Assembly: GCF_030272615.1 (NCBI RefSeq)
Contig: NC_081409.1
Span: 872,565,927 to 872,629,926 of the forward strand
From: Cryptomeria japonica
Lineage: Eukaryota; Streptophyta; Pinopsida; Cupressales; Cupressaceae
Direction of reading: 5' to 3'
DNA length: 64,000 bases
The notes under the pieces were generated by a model. It had not been told where the DNA came from. It saw nothing but the letters and a program-made list of their open reading frames with translations, and ran no database searches. The position numbers and the translations under genes were made by a program. This document shows positions 21,922 through 35,400 of this stretch, one piece after another; the stretch's first letter is position 1; each line of letters begins with the position of its first letter.

Positions 21922-22440
21922 TATGTTAAAAATATAATTTTATATTTATATCAAATTGATTTACATTATGTTAAAAATATTTTTATATTTATATCAAACT
22001 AAACTCTCCTTAACTAAACCAAAATAAACCCTAAAAAAATCTAGAAAAGATTTTTCTTTATATTAAATAATTAAATTAAAGAAGTTATATAAAAAAGTAA
22101 TTAATGAGAATAAAAATGTTTCTATATTTTAAATTGATATTAAATAAATATATATCATGTGTCTATATATCAAATAGATTATTATATATAATTCACTATA
22201 TATTATTTCATAATTAAATAAACTAACTATTAAATAATTAAATCTATTATAAATTTTAAAATATTGATATTCAATAATAGAATTAAAAAACTAGATATCT
22301 TAAATACATCTATCTAAAAGAAGTCAAGATATTTTAAATATAATTAAAATTTTAAATATTAAAATATAATTGTTATAAACTTTTTTGTTATGCCTATGAT
22401 AATTTTTAACTAAAAGAGGTAAAAATTTCTTCAACACAAC
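21922..22440. other. AT-rich intergenic sequence, nothing recognised
   Basis: Very AT-rich. The part at 21950-22070 is similar to 2940-3060. No gene or structured element was seen. Confidence 0.5.
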
Positions 22441-22445
22441 GAGAA

Positions 22446-22735
22446 ATACAAAGCAAGAAAGCAAAAGCCCAAGAAACAACCGAATATTAAACAACTCTAT
22501 TTGCATCAACTATTTGCTCCAACATGGGAGACAATTCCAAAGATAATTGTCCCTTATCCGAAATATTCTACCCTTCCCTTCGATCAAAAAATACAAAGCA
22601 AGAAAGCAAAAGCCCAAGAAACAACCAAATATTAAACAACTCTATTTGCATCAACTATTTGCTCCAACATGTGAGACAATTCCAAAGATAATTGTACCTT
22701 ATCCACAATATTCTACCCTTCCCTTCGATCAAAAA
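22446..22735 (-). repeat. 145-bp tandem duplication at a LINE 3' end
   Basis: ATACAAAGCAAGAAAGCAAA starts at 22446 and again at 22591. The two ~145-bp copies differ at only a few bases (CCGAATAT/CCAAATAT, CATGGGAG/CATGTGAG, GTCCCTTATCC/GTACCTTATCC). Confidence 0.92.
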
Positions 22736-23330
22736 CCCATTTGGCCAGGGAGTGTGCTACTTCATTTCGCTCCCTAAGAATGTGAGTAAAAGTAACAAAT
22801 TTCAAGGAACTATACAACCAGTAAACTTGTCTAATGACTAGGGCCAAGTGTCTATTAACATCATCAAATCACTGCTCATTTAGCAAAGCCACCACCACTT
22901 GTCAATCAGATTCATAAATAATCATTTTCCAGCCAAGAAATGGCATAGAAAATGGCAAGGGCCTCCATGTAATTATTTGTATAAAAACATTTATAAATTG
23001 AAAAGATAAAGTAGACAAGTCTAGAGCTATCACGCCCTATACTACTGGTACCGACATGACAAGGGTTTCCCCTAGAAGAACCATTAGTATTTATCTTCAA
23101 AACCCCGTGAGGAGGAGGTTGCCATCGATCCATCCGATTCTCCACCACAAATGTTGAGCAACCATTCTAGCATCTTGAAAGATTTGCCAATTTCTTTCCA
23201 ACCAAATATGCCAAATAATGAAAGTGGGTCTAAGAACCCAAGGAACTTGAAGAAAATAAGTCTCAGCTGGAGGCTTGCCCCAACAATCCCAAACTCAACA
23301 ATCCAACCCATCGTTTGTGGATGATACAAA
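22446..23330 (-). pseudogene. LINE fragment with RNase H, minus strand
   Basis: Minus translations give WQPPPHGVLKINTNGSSRGN and then NNYMEALAIFYAISW, the first two acidic motifs of a LINE RNase H. Upstream is EEP/RT-linker-like text with a tryptophan-rich end (IFGWKEIGKSF, MLEWLL). Frames are broken. The 3' end near 22446 is followed by the 145-bp duplication. Confidence 0.65.
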
Positions 23331-23682
23331 TCTTATGGGAGTTTCCCATCTTCATGAAGCTGAATCTTTCAGATAGACGTTGGATATTTATTTAGTTGTT
23401 TCAAGCAAAAAAGTCAATGAGCACAAATCTTCTATCTATTTTTCTAATACTCTTGAGCCTATTCAGAGAAGGATTGCCAATATTTTGTACATTCAAATTG
23501 GTTCTCTTCCCTTTGTTTATCTGGGCATTCCTCTAGTTGTTGGTAGGCAGGTTAGGCCTTAGTAGCAAGAGGTGTTGGATAAGTTATCACGAAAAGTTAA
23601 TCACTGGACTCATTGATGAATCTCTATTGCTTCTTAGGTGACTTTCCTTCAATCTATGATCCAAGCTCTTCCTATTTACAGG

Positions 23683-24378
23683 GGTTTTTTTCTAATCGGT
23701 AATCGCTTTTGACTGGAGCTATGAACCAGTGAGGTCACCTTAGGGCACCCCATCCCCGTGGTTACAATTTTTTTTCTTTGTAGAGGCATTAGCACCTAGA
23801 TTTTTAATCTTGCTGGAAATTTTGTACCATCCATACTCCTTATCACTCCATATGCCTTATCCCTTCGATGTCCTTATTTCTCCATGCTCATGCAACCCTT
23901 ATCCCTCCATTGCATTGTGCCTCCCTTATCTCTCCAACCCTTATAACTCACGTCTTCTTTATCTCCTTGGCTCTCCATCTACGAACTCTTATCACTCCAA
24001 CGTCCTCACCTTATCACTCCATATCCTAACTCCCAACCCTTATGGCTACATGACTCTCCTTATTCCTCCAACTCAACATTGGCGAGGGCTCTGCCATGCT
24101 TCACTATCGCATCTGTCTTCACCTGCCATAGGGAGCGCCTAGCATGTCGATCGAGGAACATTGACTTCGAGGGAACAGTTGTCCAAGTATCTACAACCAA
24201 TACCACCACCATTCTCATTGTGGTATCAACACCAACAAGCCATTCCTTTCACGCATGTGGGATTGTCCAATTGCCAACGTGTAGCACATGTAGGAAGTAG
24301 GCAAGAAAGTATAGGTTTCGAACTCGGGATTGCCTGATCAACAGGCTTGTGACAAACCATCACGTTATCGGGTCAACC
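23683..24378 (-). mobile_element. SINE-like insertion with tRNA-like head
   Basis: This ~0.7-kb insert lies within the LINE, flanked by TTTACA(G/A)G (23675-23682 and 24379-24386). In minus sense it begins near 24378 with GTTGACCCGATAACGTGATG (A-box-like), then GAGTTCGAAACC (B box, about 24316-24327). It ends with an A-run (AAAAAAACCCC, about 23683-23691). This is pol III SINE architecture, but it is long, and the middle may hold further sequence (see the CTTATC repeat). Confidence 0.6.
23815..24075. repeat. Pyrimidine-rich stretch with recurring CTTATC(A/C)CTCCA words
   Basis: CTTAT-C-CTCC words occur about ten times in ~250 bp at irregular spacing (CTTATCACTCCATAT, CTTATCCCTCCATT, CTTATCTCTCCAACC and others). 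It reads as a degenerate short tandem repeat inside the SINE-like insert. Confidence 0.6.
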
Positions 24379-25195
24379 TTTACAAGTGTTTTGTTAAAGA
24401 GGCTCCTTCGTATTTCCTCAAGGAATTTGATGCTCTCTTGTGCCATCAAATTCCTTTGGAGTGGTAATTTGCTTGCTTCCAAGTGGAGCTTAATAAGTGG
24501 GAGTTTGTTTGTTGGCCAAAGACAGAGGGAGGCCTTGGTCTTCAATGAACTATTTTTAATGGGCAAGTCCGAGCAGCCAAATTATATTGGTGTTGGTGCA
24601 CCAGTCATGATCAGGTTTGGGCTCACATTCTAAAGCAAAAGTATTTACTTGGGGCTAACATTTTGGATGTTCCTTGTTGTCAATTGGAGGAAAAGGGTTC
24701 TATAATTTGGCATACTCTAAAGAATGGAACTCAACTTATTAAACAAAGGCTTTTTTGGATTTGCAATATGAGCTTAGAAGATCTTTTTGGCTTGATTAAT
24801 GGGATAGTAAGCCTCCAATCATTTCTATGTATCTGCACCTGCAGCCCCTATGTGATAGTTTTATTGTAGCTAGTTGGAATACTGTGGTGGATTATAAGAC
24901 TGTTCAAAATTTAGAAGTGGTTGTTGGTTGTAGATGGAACCACCCTCTAAATAACCGCTAGGTGGGTTGGAGGAGGCTAGGCAAAAGTTAGCTAAACCTC
25001 TCGCTTCTTGAGAGTGCAATTCTTTGTTAGGGAAGAATACTCTAGCCTGGGGTAGGAACTCGACTGGTAAGTACTCTGTAACTGTGAAATACTTGGCGCT
25101 TGATAGGCAGTTGTTTGAGATAATATGGGTTCCTTGGTGGGAATAGGCGTGGAACAAATTTTCTTGGCCCAAATGCAACTTTTTTATGTGACTAG

Positions 25196-26274
25196 TGATT
25201 TAGAATAGATGTCTTACTTGGATAATTTATGCAAACGGGGCAATGGCATCTATATAATAATTTGGTTGAGTGTTATTGTTATCCATAGACTGAATTAATG
25301 TTTGTAATTGATTTGAGATTTAGAATACTATCTTTTGGCATTGATTCACAATAGGTTTTTAAATTTGATCTCTCTCCACATCTTCTACATGAATTTTATT
25401 TATAAAATATAAATATGCTAGTGGTAACATTTACTTCAAACAATTACTCATTTTGATTCTCCATGTTATTTTCCTTTCAAACCCCATACCAAAGACTATC
25501 TCTAAGCACAATGGAAAGACTGAATGGTGAATAGATGGCTCCTTTAATATTACTTTTCTGTCTTTATCTGTATTTTATAGCATTCTGTGAGAATTGTGAA
25601 GGAATTAAATTATCTTTTTGTTACTGGAAAAATTGAGAATCTACCGTGTAAAAATGTGCTAAATTTGAACCCTACACTGAAATTCCTGTCTGATTTCTTT
25701 TGGAAGTATTAGCTGACTGTGGGTGGGGCAAAAATTAGTTAGGTCAACCCAATGTATAAGCAATTGCCTACAATAGTTTGGGCTATTGAGAGCCACCTCC
25801 TCAAGTTGTAAGTCAAATAAGAGGAAACGCAACACCAAACAAGAGATAACATAAACACAACGTATAAGTGGGGTTCATATTGTTATTATTGTAATCCCTA
25901 AAATAATCTATTACTGAGGCTTTCATTTTCTTTGGAGATAAAGACATTGAGATGGATCATTCAAATTAAACCAAAAAGCGCTATCCACAATAGAACCATC
26001 TCAAAAAAGTACAGACATTTATTGAATATACAAAGAAAACCATACATTTTGACTTTTTATTTGGGAAGAATTCATGGTTCCTCTGACTTATGATGTCATT
26101 GCCCATGTCACTTTACAATCAAATTTGTATCAAAATCTCTAGGCAAGACTATACATGTAGAAGGAAACTCATGTTCAGAAGTTATTATTACTTTCAATAA
26201 CGCTGTCCAAACCCACGTTCTACCTCCACAATTTTGGGTGTGTCCAAACCCGCAATGTTATGAATTAATTTGAG
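25196..26274. other. 3' flank of the CLT gene, including its probable 3' UTR
   Basis: No further gene. On the minus strand, AATAAA occurs at 26061-26056 and 26023-26018, 214 and 252 nt after the stop. These are plausible polyadenylation signals. Left of about 25900 nothing was recognised. Confidence 0.45.
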
Positions 26275-26432
26275 TTATAGCTCTTTGGTAGCATCCTTCA
26301 CAGTCCTACGCAAGTTATATATAACCAATCCAAAGACAAGAATAGCAGCACCCAAAATAAAGGTTGGAGGCAGAGCGGGCTCTGCACCAATATAAGGAAG
26401 AGGAAGCGTAAACACATAAATGGATATTGGCA
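26275..26432 (-). CDS. CLT: CLT last exon
   Basis: 158 bp, TG completes Val, then PISIYVFTLPLPYIGAEPAL, PPTFILGAAILVFGLVIYNL and RRTVKDATKEL, stop TAA at 26275-26277. It holds the conserved VPI-(A/S)-(V/I)Y-FTLPLPY motif and the final membrane helix, with a short basic tail. Confidence 0.9.
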
Positions 26433-29400
26433 CTGCAAACAAGCCAGAAAATCACATTGTAAGGTATAGCAATAAAATAGAAAAAATGGAAGGCTCCAAA
26501 TATAACATACATCAGATAATAATTGAAACATAAAATATTAAAAGCAGTAGCAGCATATGTCATTCATGGTACCTGCAAGTGTTGCAGAAAGTGAAGAAAT
26601 AACTGCTGAGGACATCTTCACAAGACGAAGTAGAGAAATGTTGAAGCACATGTTTACTGTAATGAAGAGCAATGGTAATAGAGGGGCTCCTACACAGCCT
26701 GGAAGACATTACAAATTTTCATATGTTTGAAATGTCATTTATGGATGCAACCAAATGTTAAAACAGTTAGGTAACCAGCAAATAAACAATTAAGCTAGAA
26801 TGTTAAAATGAAAACCTAGTTCAAAATTAACAAATTTAATTACGATCATCACTTATCCTGTCAATTCAATGTGTGAAAGATCAATTATTTATGTTTAAGA
26901 GAAAATTAAAACAAAAAAGATTTAGTTCAAAATGAGCCATGAAGCTTTTAATAAGTTTCACTCCCATACTGACAATAAACAGGATTACTTATCCATGGCG
27001 CACTATTTGGTGGAACTTATCTTTCAAGAGTTGACATTTATAGAGAACCTGAAACCTTTTATCATATCCTCTTACACTTTTTGATTGAAAGTATCCCAAC
27101 AGTGCCACTAAATATCAGGTCAGTTACCACATTACCTTATATGCACAAGAATTAAAAAGACAGTCAATTCAGAATTAGGTAACAGAATCACCCCCAGTCC
27201 ATCAAGAGAAATGTAGAACATCCAAACAAGGATTTTAAATATCAAATTGGCACATGTGATCAAATTATTGTTTGAAATAGTATATAATATGATGAATATG
27301 ACACAATGAACCATAAATACCCTAAGCTGGAAATACCCCCAGATATCTACTTTACCACGGAATACATGGAGGATTGGCTATGGCTACTCAAGGAAAGAGC
27401 TCTAATGTACAGATTTATTGGTGCCTCCCCCAGACCAAAAATCCTGTAGAACACAACTGGAAGCCCTAATGATTTGTTGAGCTCCTAGTACTAAAAGGAT
27501 ACTTCATGGCTATCTTCTCAACAAAATTAAAAAAAGATCCTGATATTTCCAGGGAGGATCACGATTCCTTAAGAAACCAAGCCTTTTTATAATAATACTG
27601 TTCCCCAGCTTTTAATTCTAGGAAAAACCTCGTACCAGTATGGATTAGGGCTAGGATACCTCTTCTACAACGAATACTGCAAGAAGGCAGCATCGAAAAA
27701 GATTGCTAGACATATTAGGAAGTATATAACATCATTTGAGATCACAAAGAACACAGCAATACTGATCCATGTTGGTCGTTTTTCTGTCATTGATGTCACG
27801 GATGTTCTTGTGCTCGACACGTTTGTTTGTGTCTCAGACTGCTTGTTCGATCAATGAGTTTATATTGCTAAAGGTCTCATTTTTTAAGACTTAATTCTCT
27901 GCCAGATGTTTATATTTATCTCGCATAGAAAGGAATGTTTATGTTCGATCAGTGTGTTTATATTGCTGAAGGTGTCATTTCTGAAGACTTAATTCTCTGC
28001 CAGGTGTCTTTGTTTTCAGAACCGTTTCCTTAATTGAGTCTTTCGGGCCTTGTCAGGTGTATTTCTGCCAGGTTTTTTTTTACGTGGCTAAGCTGGGTAG
28101 TAGTGCTATCCTGGAATTTCTGAACTTTCACAATCATGCTGTGCGTTTTAAAAAACAGACTGCGAAAAACGTTTTTTATTCTTCTTCGATTAATGATACT
28201 TGGAAGAAGTAACGGATATTAAAAAGTGCGTATCAAGCAGAATTTTATGTGGCGGAGCTTGTATTGCGTTGTGTTTTTGATGTATCTGTTTTTTGTTTTT
28301 TTTTCGGAGTGTCATTCGTATTTGACAGAAGCGTAATCGATAAAGAAGATTTTTTAGTGATAAGAAGCTGTTTTAAGAAAAAAAAATGAACAGAGGTTTT
28401 ACGTTTTAAAAAGTGAAAGATGATTTGCGTATGGGATTTGGACAGCTGTTTTTGGCACAGCTTGAAAAGAAGTTGGGCATTTTTTTTTGGTTTGAAGAAA
28501 AGAGTTTTCTTGTAAGCCGTTTTTCATGTGTGTGGCTGCATAATCTGTAGGTGATGTGAGAAAAAAGATAGTAGCGTGGATATTTTTATGTGATGGCATT
28601 TTTGAGGTGAAAAATTTGAGTCATGCGCTGAGAAGTTTTTATTTGGGGATATGTGATTATCGTATGGAAATATATATATCTTCTTCAGCAGATTAGATGA
28701 AGGGTGGCGTTCTATCTATATGAGGATATAGAGGATTTATCTTGAAATTTGAGGGGTTGAGATTACGAAAGGATGTGTATTTGCAGACCAGAGAGCATGC
28801 TGCAGATTCACAGTGATTTTATTTGGCTAAATGGCTGGAGATGATTGATTTGATAAAGGAGATGTTATAGGTTTATGCAGATGATAATGTACTGATTTTG
28901 TTGTATATTGATAGGGTCGTGTACATTGTTTTGAAGATTATCTTCATTTACTGCTGTATAAGACAGAGGTCTCATTTTGTAATCATGCTCTCGATTCAGT
29001 TAGTTGTGTTTATTGAGTTGGTGCTCAAATAGAGGTTGGAGCCTCTGGTGTTTCAAGTTGGTGCTCTTTTTTTAATCTTGGGTTGGTGCCCATTCTTCAT
29101 CAGAAAAAAGTTATTTGGTAGTTATTTGTGCCGTGGTTTTTTACCCGAGAGGGTTTTCCACGAGATAAGTTTTGTGTCTTCACTATGAATATTATGTCTA
29201 TCAATTTTGTGAGCTTTTATTTGCAAGTTCTTTGAAATTCTGAGAGCGGTGGGTGAATCAGTATAACAATCATCGTTACTTTTGTAAACTTAATACCATA
29301 TGCATACCAATTGCACAATAACAACAACATAAGAGGAAACAATTACACAACACAAAACCATGGCAAAATATTGCTTATATAAATTTCATTTTACAAATTT

Positions 29401-32400
29401 TGTAGGCAACAACTCATAAGATACACCAATCTCCTCAGTTTGTAGGCACCAACTCCCACAACTAAGCACCAACTTTAAGAGAGACACCAATCTCTCCTAT
29501 AAATGATAGGCATTAACCTCTTGCATAAACTTCTCGGAATTCTGCTAAGTTTGTTTACAAATCTGCTATAATGTCTACCTTTAAATTCACTGAATACTCC
29601 TCACAATACCTTCATAAAATCTACAAATATACTCCTTAAGATCTGTTCTTCACATGCTTGGATCTGCTGGTTTATTAAAAATATAACTCTTGTTCAACCC
29701 ACACATTCCTTCTCCCACACAGTGCTCTCTTTATATCATCCCAAGAGAGAATTTCATTTAGAAACAACATCTCCTTTCACCTTTAGAAACATAACTCTTC
29801 ATTCTACATGGTAATTGCATCTCTTTATTAATACATCTGATAATGTTTAAATGATTTATCTTTATTTTCCTCTCACATCTCTTATTTCATTTTTATTAAT
29901 TCTCCAATGGTCGTATCTCTTACAACATGTCTCTTGACTATTCTTAACCAAATATTTAATTCACTTCATTCTTTTATATCTGCATATATATCTCTTTTAT
30001 ATCTGCATATATTCCTCCTTATATCTGCATATACTTACAATTCTGCCATAAATGTATTTACCTCTCATAAGTCTGCCTTGATCATATATATATAGCAATT
30101 CTCCTCTTCATACAAGGCTGCTGGTCTGCATATGATATAATCTTTTAATCTCAACACACTATTCTTCTTCACAATTCATACCCACATCTTATATCTCTGT
30201 CCTCATAAAAAGATGCAACACTTAGGAAAGAGACAACCCTTTGAATGGGTGTGTTCTTTGATAACAAACTTCTAAATGCTAATCGCTGCCTTCGAACATT
30301 TTATTTATCTTCAAATATCTTATTCTGACCATATTTTATTTTCATCACAAATCTGCTAGTATATATATATGATATCTTATTACTCCACACTCACACTTCT
30401 TGTTGGATATTGCTGCTGCTAGGCTATGTTGTTGTCATTGATGTCAACATATTCTTGTGTTCTGTGATTGCAGAGAGTTGTTTTGGTGATCCGGTGTTTG
30501 CAGTGAGTTGATCCGATTGGTTTATTTGTTTGATATGTTGAATCAACTAGAGATACTTCATTACCTATTGATTTCATGATACTATATGGTAGTTTGATCG
30601 AGTTGTGGATTCCGGTATGAAGATAGGTTTTTCAATGCTCATTGTTGCAGTATTTTGGTGTTTGATCCGTCGAGCTCCCGAATGATTATATCTTGTGTTG
30701 CGGATTTAGGAGAGTGTTTGGGATGTTCGTGTGTATCTTCAATTCAAATGGTTCGTGATTTGGTGCTCTGCAAATTATCTTTCTTGTCCTAGTTGTTGTT
30801 GTTGAAGTGTTCTTGTGTATTAGCATGTTGATCGATGAAGATTTGATTAAGTGGTGTTGGTGTAGCTATTGCGGATGATTCTAACGTGCTTGTTGGTGTT
30901 TCCTAATCGTGTCCTATTTGTTTACTGGTACGCATTGATCATTGTGCATGTTATTGAAGATTTTATGGGTCCAGTGATATCTTTTGTGTTATGCGACATT
31001 TTCGGTGGTGTAACGTGTTCTAGTTGATCTTGGCGAGATTTCTGTCGGTGTTGCACGTTTGAAGAGTTGATATGGGTCCATGCTATGTTGTCATGACATT
31101 GTATTGGTCCGGTGGTTGATTTATGTACCGTGTGATGTAATTTTGTAATTAAGTGTTAAGGGTTGAGCCGACCTTGTAGTCAACGTTGATGATTTGTATA
31201 AATAGGTGTTATATTCATATAATTTGGCTATGGGTGTTATGTCTGCATTATCAGAGAGTGGTGTATGTGTGAACAAGCGAATTTATCTTTCAGTGTGAAG
31301 TGTAGAGCAAAGTGTTGCAGGGCAAACAATTGTGCTTAGCCAGAACTGTCATCAGACATTTGTAAATGCTATTCGTTCAGTCCATCTTAACCGGATTGTA
31401 GTTCGAATATTATTGTAAGGTAGTGAACCTTCCTTGAGGGTTGTAGCCTTTTGGGTCATCATATTTGGAGCAGTGAGCTCTAGGCAGTATGCCTGAATGC
31501 ATGTGCATTCCCTATTGTAATATTTACACATACTACTGTAGAGTATCATCTTATTGTGGGTAGGATCCCACCATGGTTTTTCCCTTAACCGAATTTTTCA
31601 TGTCAAAAATCTTGGTGTTGTGTGTTGTTGTTATTGTGTTTATCTTTATTCTTGCTGCAGTTGATCAAATCCGAGATTGTGCTTAAATTGTTTAATCCGG
31701 TGAAAACTGATTTACCCCCCTCCTTCTTTGTTGTTGCCAACACTTCTCTCCATTTTACTATCACTTTTAATATTTACATATCCTTGTGACTCTTCATGAA
31801 TGACTCTTCATGAAAGATGCCAACTGCTGATTGGCACACCCTAATAGGTTGGTTTCTATTAAATTCTTTGACCAACATGTAAATGTTTTGGGTTTGAAGA
31901 GATTTTGAGGATAACTTGTGTGTTATTGACTTTTAGAATGTTGCACAAAAGATACAATTCAAATAGAAAACTAAACTAATTTGGAAAATTGAAAATCAAA
32001 ACTCTGATTTTTATTACAGGAGTGCAATTTGAGAAGGAAAGACAATTTATTTTGCTCAAGGTGCAAATTTGCATACCAAGAGTCTTGAGCTTGCCTGGTT
32101 GAGCCTCCTTGACTAAACTTCAATACATGTTGATATGGGAGCTCCCAGAGTGTGGAATTAGCTCCAAAAGACTTTATTGACTCTAAAATGAATTACCAAA
32201 AACAATTGGAGAAGAATTATGCAGATCCAAACTGATTTCTAAAACCTTGCCAGGAGAAGACACCAAATTTGACCTCTTTTCCCCAATAAATTGCACATGT
32301 AGCTCAAATGAAATATGGATTCTCTGAAATAACCACTAATCTGCCTTAATCCAATCCTAACAATGAATTTTCTAGCAAAAGCTGATTCCAAAACCCTCCT

Positions 32401-35400
32401 ATTTATTTATTTGATCTCCCAGGCTAGTTAGAATGGTACAACCTAGCTGGGAAAGTACGTCTGGCCCCAAATGTGCACAAATTTCATTGAAAATGATCAA
32501 ATTCCTGCCCCGATCTGAATTTCAAAATGATAACCTAATGTAGCTGTCATTAAAACTCTAATTTTAGCCCTCCTTGACTAGATCCAGGCAAATCGGTATG
32601 TTGAAAAGTGAGAGAGATTTCGTCCTATCACCAAGAAATGGAGGTTTTTGTCCCCAATTCCACTCCAGAACTCTGCCAAACTCATTGCAAACCTGTAGAA
32701 GATGATATTCTCTCAAAAAATAAACAATTCAATACCAAAATGATTGTCAAACTCACTTTTTATTTCAGCTCTAACCCTAATTTCGAATTAATAAAATAAC
32801 TTTATTTTATTTATGCCTCCTTATGAAAATCGAACCGCAAAGGGCATCCATCATTTTAATTTGGCGCCCTCATTATTATAGTAATATTTGCTAAATCACC
32901 TAGGTAAGAGGGCCAATGAATTATTATAACTTATTTCCCCATAGAGTGATTATAATATCACTTTATTATTATTTTATGAAGTCCAAACTTAGGGAATATT
33001 AAAATATTTCCTTATTTATTAATAAAATGAGATTCGGGACTCGGATTGGAATTCCGTCTAAAGTGCTATGGTCACTGATGCCACATGAGGCCTGCAGGCT
33101 AACTGGCAATGATCCCCTAAAAAGTAGGAAGCCTCTTAGAAAGTAGGAAACTGTCTCCAAACCTTTGGAAAATGCTCAAAAGCGATCCTGCTATGCTCTG
33201 TGGCCCTCTAGGTGATCAACCAGTCAACTAGTAGTCCTCCCTAAAAAATAGGACCCTCCCTAAAATTTAGGAGATGGATTCAAATGATCCAGAATGGTTC
33301 CCAGACACCTTGGGACCAACTCTTAGCCATTCCCTAAAAAAAAGGGATCCCTCCTAAAAACTAGGAATTGTCGTCTAAATCAACTTACAAAGCCCCCTGC
33401 AAGGCTCCATGACTCCTGAATGGATTCCCTCTTCACTCCACTAGCCTATGAGAACCATATGATAGGCCAATCCCTGCTCAACTGCCTGTCACCTAGGAAG
33501 GGGACATTACACTTCATGAAGAGAGACATCTCTTTGAATAGACGTGACCTTTTGTTAACAATTCCTGCATGTTGATTGCCCATTTAAAAATGTTTTTATT
33601 TATCTTCAAATCAATCTGATTTTATATCTTCTTAAATTTGAGTAATCTTCATTGCAACTTAATCTTTTATTTCTCATTCATTTTCTATTTATATCATTGC
33701 AAGGTCTTATGAAGAGAGGCATCCCTTTCATGTAGAGAGGCAAATCTTCAAGGGAGACCTCCTTTGTTAACTAATTGCTACCTTCTCTTTTAGTTTGTTA
33801 TTCTAATCGTTGTTGTAACATGGTCGCTGCCTTTAAAGTTTTTGATTACGGTAAAAACAGGTTTTAAAGGGACCCGAAACCCTATAACAAAGAGACTAAG
33901 CCATAGAAGAAATAAGCATTACACAACAAGACCAATAAGCTACCCATAGAATAAACATTGACACTGGCAGCAAAAAGACAGCAAAAGCCCAACAAAAAGC
34001 ACTACAACAACCAGGAATAGACAAAGAAGACTAAACCAAATTCTTGAGAGTGTCTGCAACTTCCGCCTCAAGCTAACTCATATTACACACTACCTTCTTC
34101 AACTCTTGTAAATCCAGAGAGGATTATCTGCCTCTCTTCAGATTTGTTGTTGTTCTCTTGCTCGGCCCAATCGACTCCTCTTGGTCTTTGTCTTTCTCAG
34201 TATCCAGGTCCACCACCAGCTTGTCATGACACACTTTCTCCAGATTGCCCACCATTGTGTTCATACTTTCAGAGATGATGACACAGAGCAAAAGTAAAGC
34301 CATCATAATTATTAAATGGAAGGGATATTAAATCCCCTTCCGTGAATTATGTCATACCTGAACAAGGCGGTGACATCATCATCCAACTCATCACCTTTCT
34401 ACCATGTTAATTTTCTTTGGCCCTGACCCCTTTGTGGGCAAAGAAATCTGCCGCCATGTTAGTTTCTCGATAGGCATGAGATATGAAACATTTGTCAAAA
34501 GACCCAATAATATCCTTTGATAAATTGATCCACCATTCAATAGTCCAAGAAGGTTTATTATTTCCTTTTAGGCATTGACTAATGTTGTTCGAATCTCCTT
34601 CAATCCATACTTGTTTAAAATTGAGTTGACGAGCCAAGAATAATACTTGATAGGCCCCTATGGCTTTAGCAAGGTGGTTGGTCTGGCAGCCCAAGGGAAG
34701 AGTCACCACTGAAATAAAACTGCCATTCTCATCCCTAATCACTCCCCCACACCCAGCCAATCTAGGGTTACCCTTCGCCGCCCCATTAAAATTAATTTTC
34801 ACCCAGTGCGGAGGAGGGTGATTCCAAAAAATTCCATCTATAGCTTTCTTAATAGGTCTTTTAGCATTAGTAATATCAATTTTGATCTGCCAGGTCATGG
34901 CCATCTTGTAATCATAATCCTGACAGTTTAGCTTCTCCTTGGTCACAGGAGAGGCATTGAGGCTATTAAGGTTCTCCCCAATTGCTCTAAATTTTTTACC
35001 AAAAACAATGTCCGCAGGCAGGTTTGTCTCTCTGAAGATTATGTTGTTACGTTCTTTCCAAATCCCCCACACTAAATGCGGAAATATGTAAGACCAAAGT
35101 AGCTTAAGGGCTTGATTGGCAGAGGGTAGCTTCCACTGAGAATAAAAGTCCAAAATAATTTCAGGAAAAACTCAACTAAGATTCCAAAGCTGCAAAACCC
35201 GACTTCATATATCATGGGCAAAAGGGCAGTGGAGGAAGATATGAGAAACGGATTCAGCCTCAGCTAAACAAAGATAACATCTGTTAGGAAAGGAGAAGCC
35301 CATCTTACATAAATTATTCAAAGTAAGAAGTTTGTTTTGCAAGAGAATCCAAGCAAAGATATAGACTTTAGGAATAAGATTCTTCATCGAAGCTTTAGCC

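Larger units (their letters stand above)
23288..25195 (+). pseudogene. LINE ORF2 fragment, plus strand, split by a SINE-like insert
   Basis: The left part (23288-23682) reads FVDDTNLMG (RT catalytic box), then IGSLPFVYLGIPLVVGRQVR and VTFLQSMIQALPIYR, with several stops. The right part (24385-~25195) continues DALLCHQIPLEW, RAAKLYWCWCTSHDQVW and HILKQKYLLGANILD, which is the RT-linker region. It lies head-to-head with the minus-strand fragment at 22446-23330, so the two are separate insertions or an inversion. It is fully decayed. Confidence 0.7.
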
